A stretch of DNA of 6,305 bases. Source: Methanoregulaceae archaeon. Its GTDB lineage: Archaea; Halobacteriota; Methanomicrobia; Methanomicrobiales; Methanospirillaceae. Positions 6,079 through 6,305 of this stretch are shown here, piece by piece (the stretch's first letter is position 1; every line of letters starts with the position of its first letter). The stretch lies in contig JALOPT010000097.1 in NCBI GenBank assembly GCA_025453715.1, forward strand, positions 1 through 6,305, read 5' to 3'. Made by a program: the position numbers and the translations under genes. Under the pieces are notes generated by a model that had not been told where the DNA came from, searched no databases, and worked only from the letters and a program-made list of their open reading frames with translations.

Positions 6079-6305
6079 ATGAGCGAGCTGAAACAGATCA
6101 TATCCCTCGTCATTATCTCGTTACTTGTGGGTGCAGGGGTAATTTTCCTTGCGGGTGCATTACCCGGGCTTATTGAGGGAGACCTTGTGGTTGGCTACTA
6201 TGACGCAGTGCTGCATGAAAACGGTACCCTGACAGAGCGTTATGATTTTGTCGTGAAAAACAGCGGGCAGTACCGGATGCTGTACCGGTTCTGGGAAGCC
6301 CCCCT
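6079..6305 (+). CDS. DUF2207-like membrane protein, N-terminal part (cut by window end)
   Basis: An open frame from ATG 6079 runs to the window edge (75 complete codons). It starts MSELKQIISLVIIS with a signal or anchor helix at about residues 7-28. The extracytoplasmic sequence then reads VVGYYDAVLHENGTLTERYD and FVVKNSGQYRMLYRFWE, which matches the opening of the DUF2207 beta-sandwich: an amphipathic strand, NGTLTE, then a strand ending in a Y/F-R motif. In that family further membrane helices and a Gly-rich tail follow, outside this window. GAAGG (6071-6075), three bases before the ATG, may serve as ribosome binding site, with AAGGT further upstream. It lies 12 bases after lemA, a known pairing, so an operon is likely. 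The family call rests on a short N-terminus. Confidence 0.65.
   Translation, partial: MSELKQIISLVIISLLVGAGVIFLAGALPGLIEGDLVVGYYDAVLHENGTLTERYDFVVKNSGQYRMLYRFWEAP

Noticed and set aside
5958..6176. 72-codon plus-strand frame across the lemA/DUF2207 junction
   Set aside because: It overlaps the conserved end of LemA and the signal-anchor of the next gene in a different frame; both of those are better supported.

Overview
This window looks like euryarchaeal chromosome, most likely from a methanogen of the Methanomicrobiales (Methanoregula or Methanosphaerula type). That placement is inferred from gene content: an archaeal Tsr3 rRNA-modifying enzyme, a degenerate EF-Tu/SelB-like protein of the euryarchaeal type, a NosD-type beta-helix surface protein rich in Asn and N-x-S/T sites, a lemA/DUF2207 pair, TATA-like elements and few strong Shine-Dalgarno sites. 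No marker gene such as rRNA or mcrA is present to prove it.

Layout. Bases 2-2194 (+) are the C-terminal part of a large secreted right-handed beta-helix protein. It is followed by a NosD-like closing motif, a proline-rich linker and an Ig-like domain resembling the NBR1/FW fold. The repeat reading frame runs upstream to the window edge but is broken by a TGA at 17-19, where an internal copy of the same segment has TGC. Bases 2245-2874 (+) encode a six-helix DUF308/HdeD-type membrane protein. It converges on tsr3 (2910-3407, -), the aminocarboxypropyltransferase for small-subunit rRNA. Divergent from tsr3, with about 30 bp between starts, is a two-domain protein (3438-4280, +) that joins a TudS/DUF523-like putative [4Fe-4S] thiobase desulfidase to a nucleoside 2-deoxyribosyltransferase-like domain. 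Next comes an elongation-factor-like protein with a ruined GTPase domain (4407-5375, +). The window ends with a probable operon of lemA (5497-6066, +) and a DUF2207-like membrane protein cut by the window edge (6079 onward, +).

How the genes relate. lemA and the DUF2207-like gene are separated by only 12 bases and belong to families often found together, so they probably form one envelope-related transcription unit. Tsr3, the TudS-deoxyribosyltransferase fusion and the EF-like pseudo-GTPase all touch RNA modification, modified-base salvage or translation. A functional link between them is only a guess, because two of the three appear to have their own promoters. The beta-helix protein and the DUF308 protein look like independent surface and membrane genes.

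The two observations most worth following are the desulfidase-deoxyribosyltransferase fusion and the TGA-for-TGC interruption of the beta-helix gene. No tRNA, rRNA, CRISPR array or insertion sequence was seen, and no stretch over 300 bases lacks a gene.
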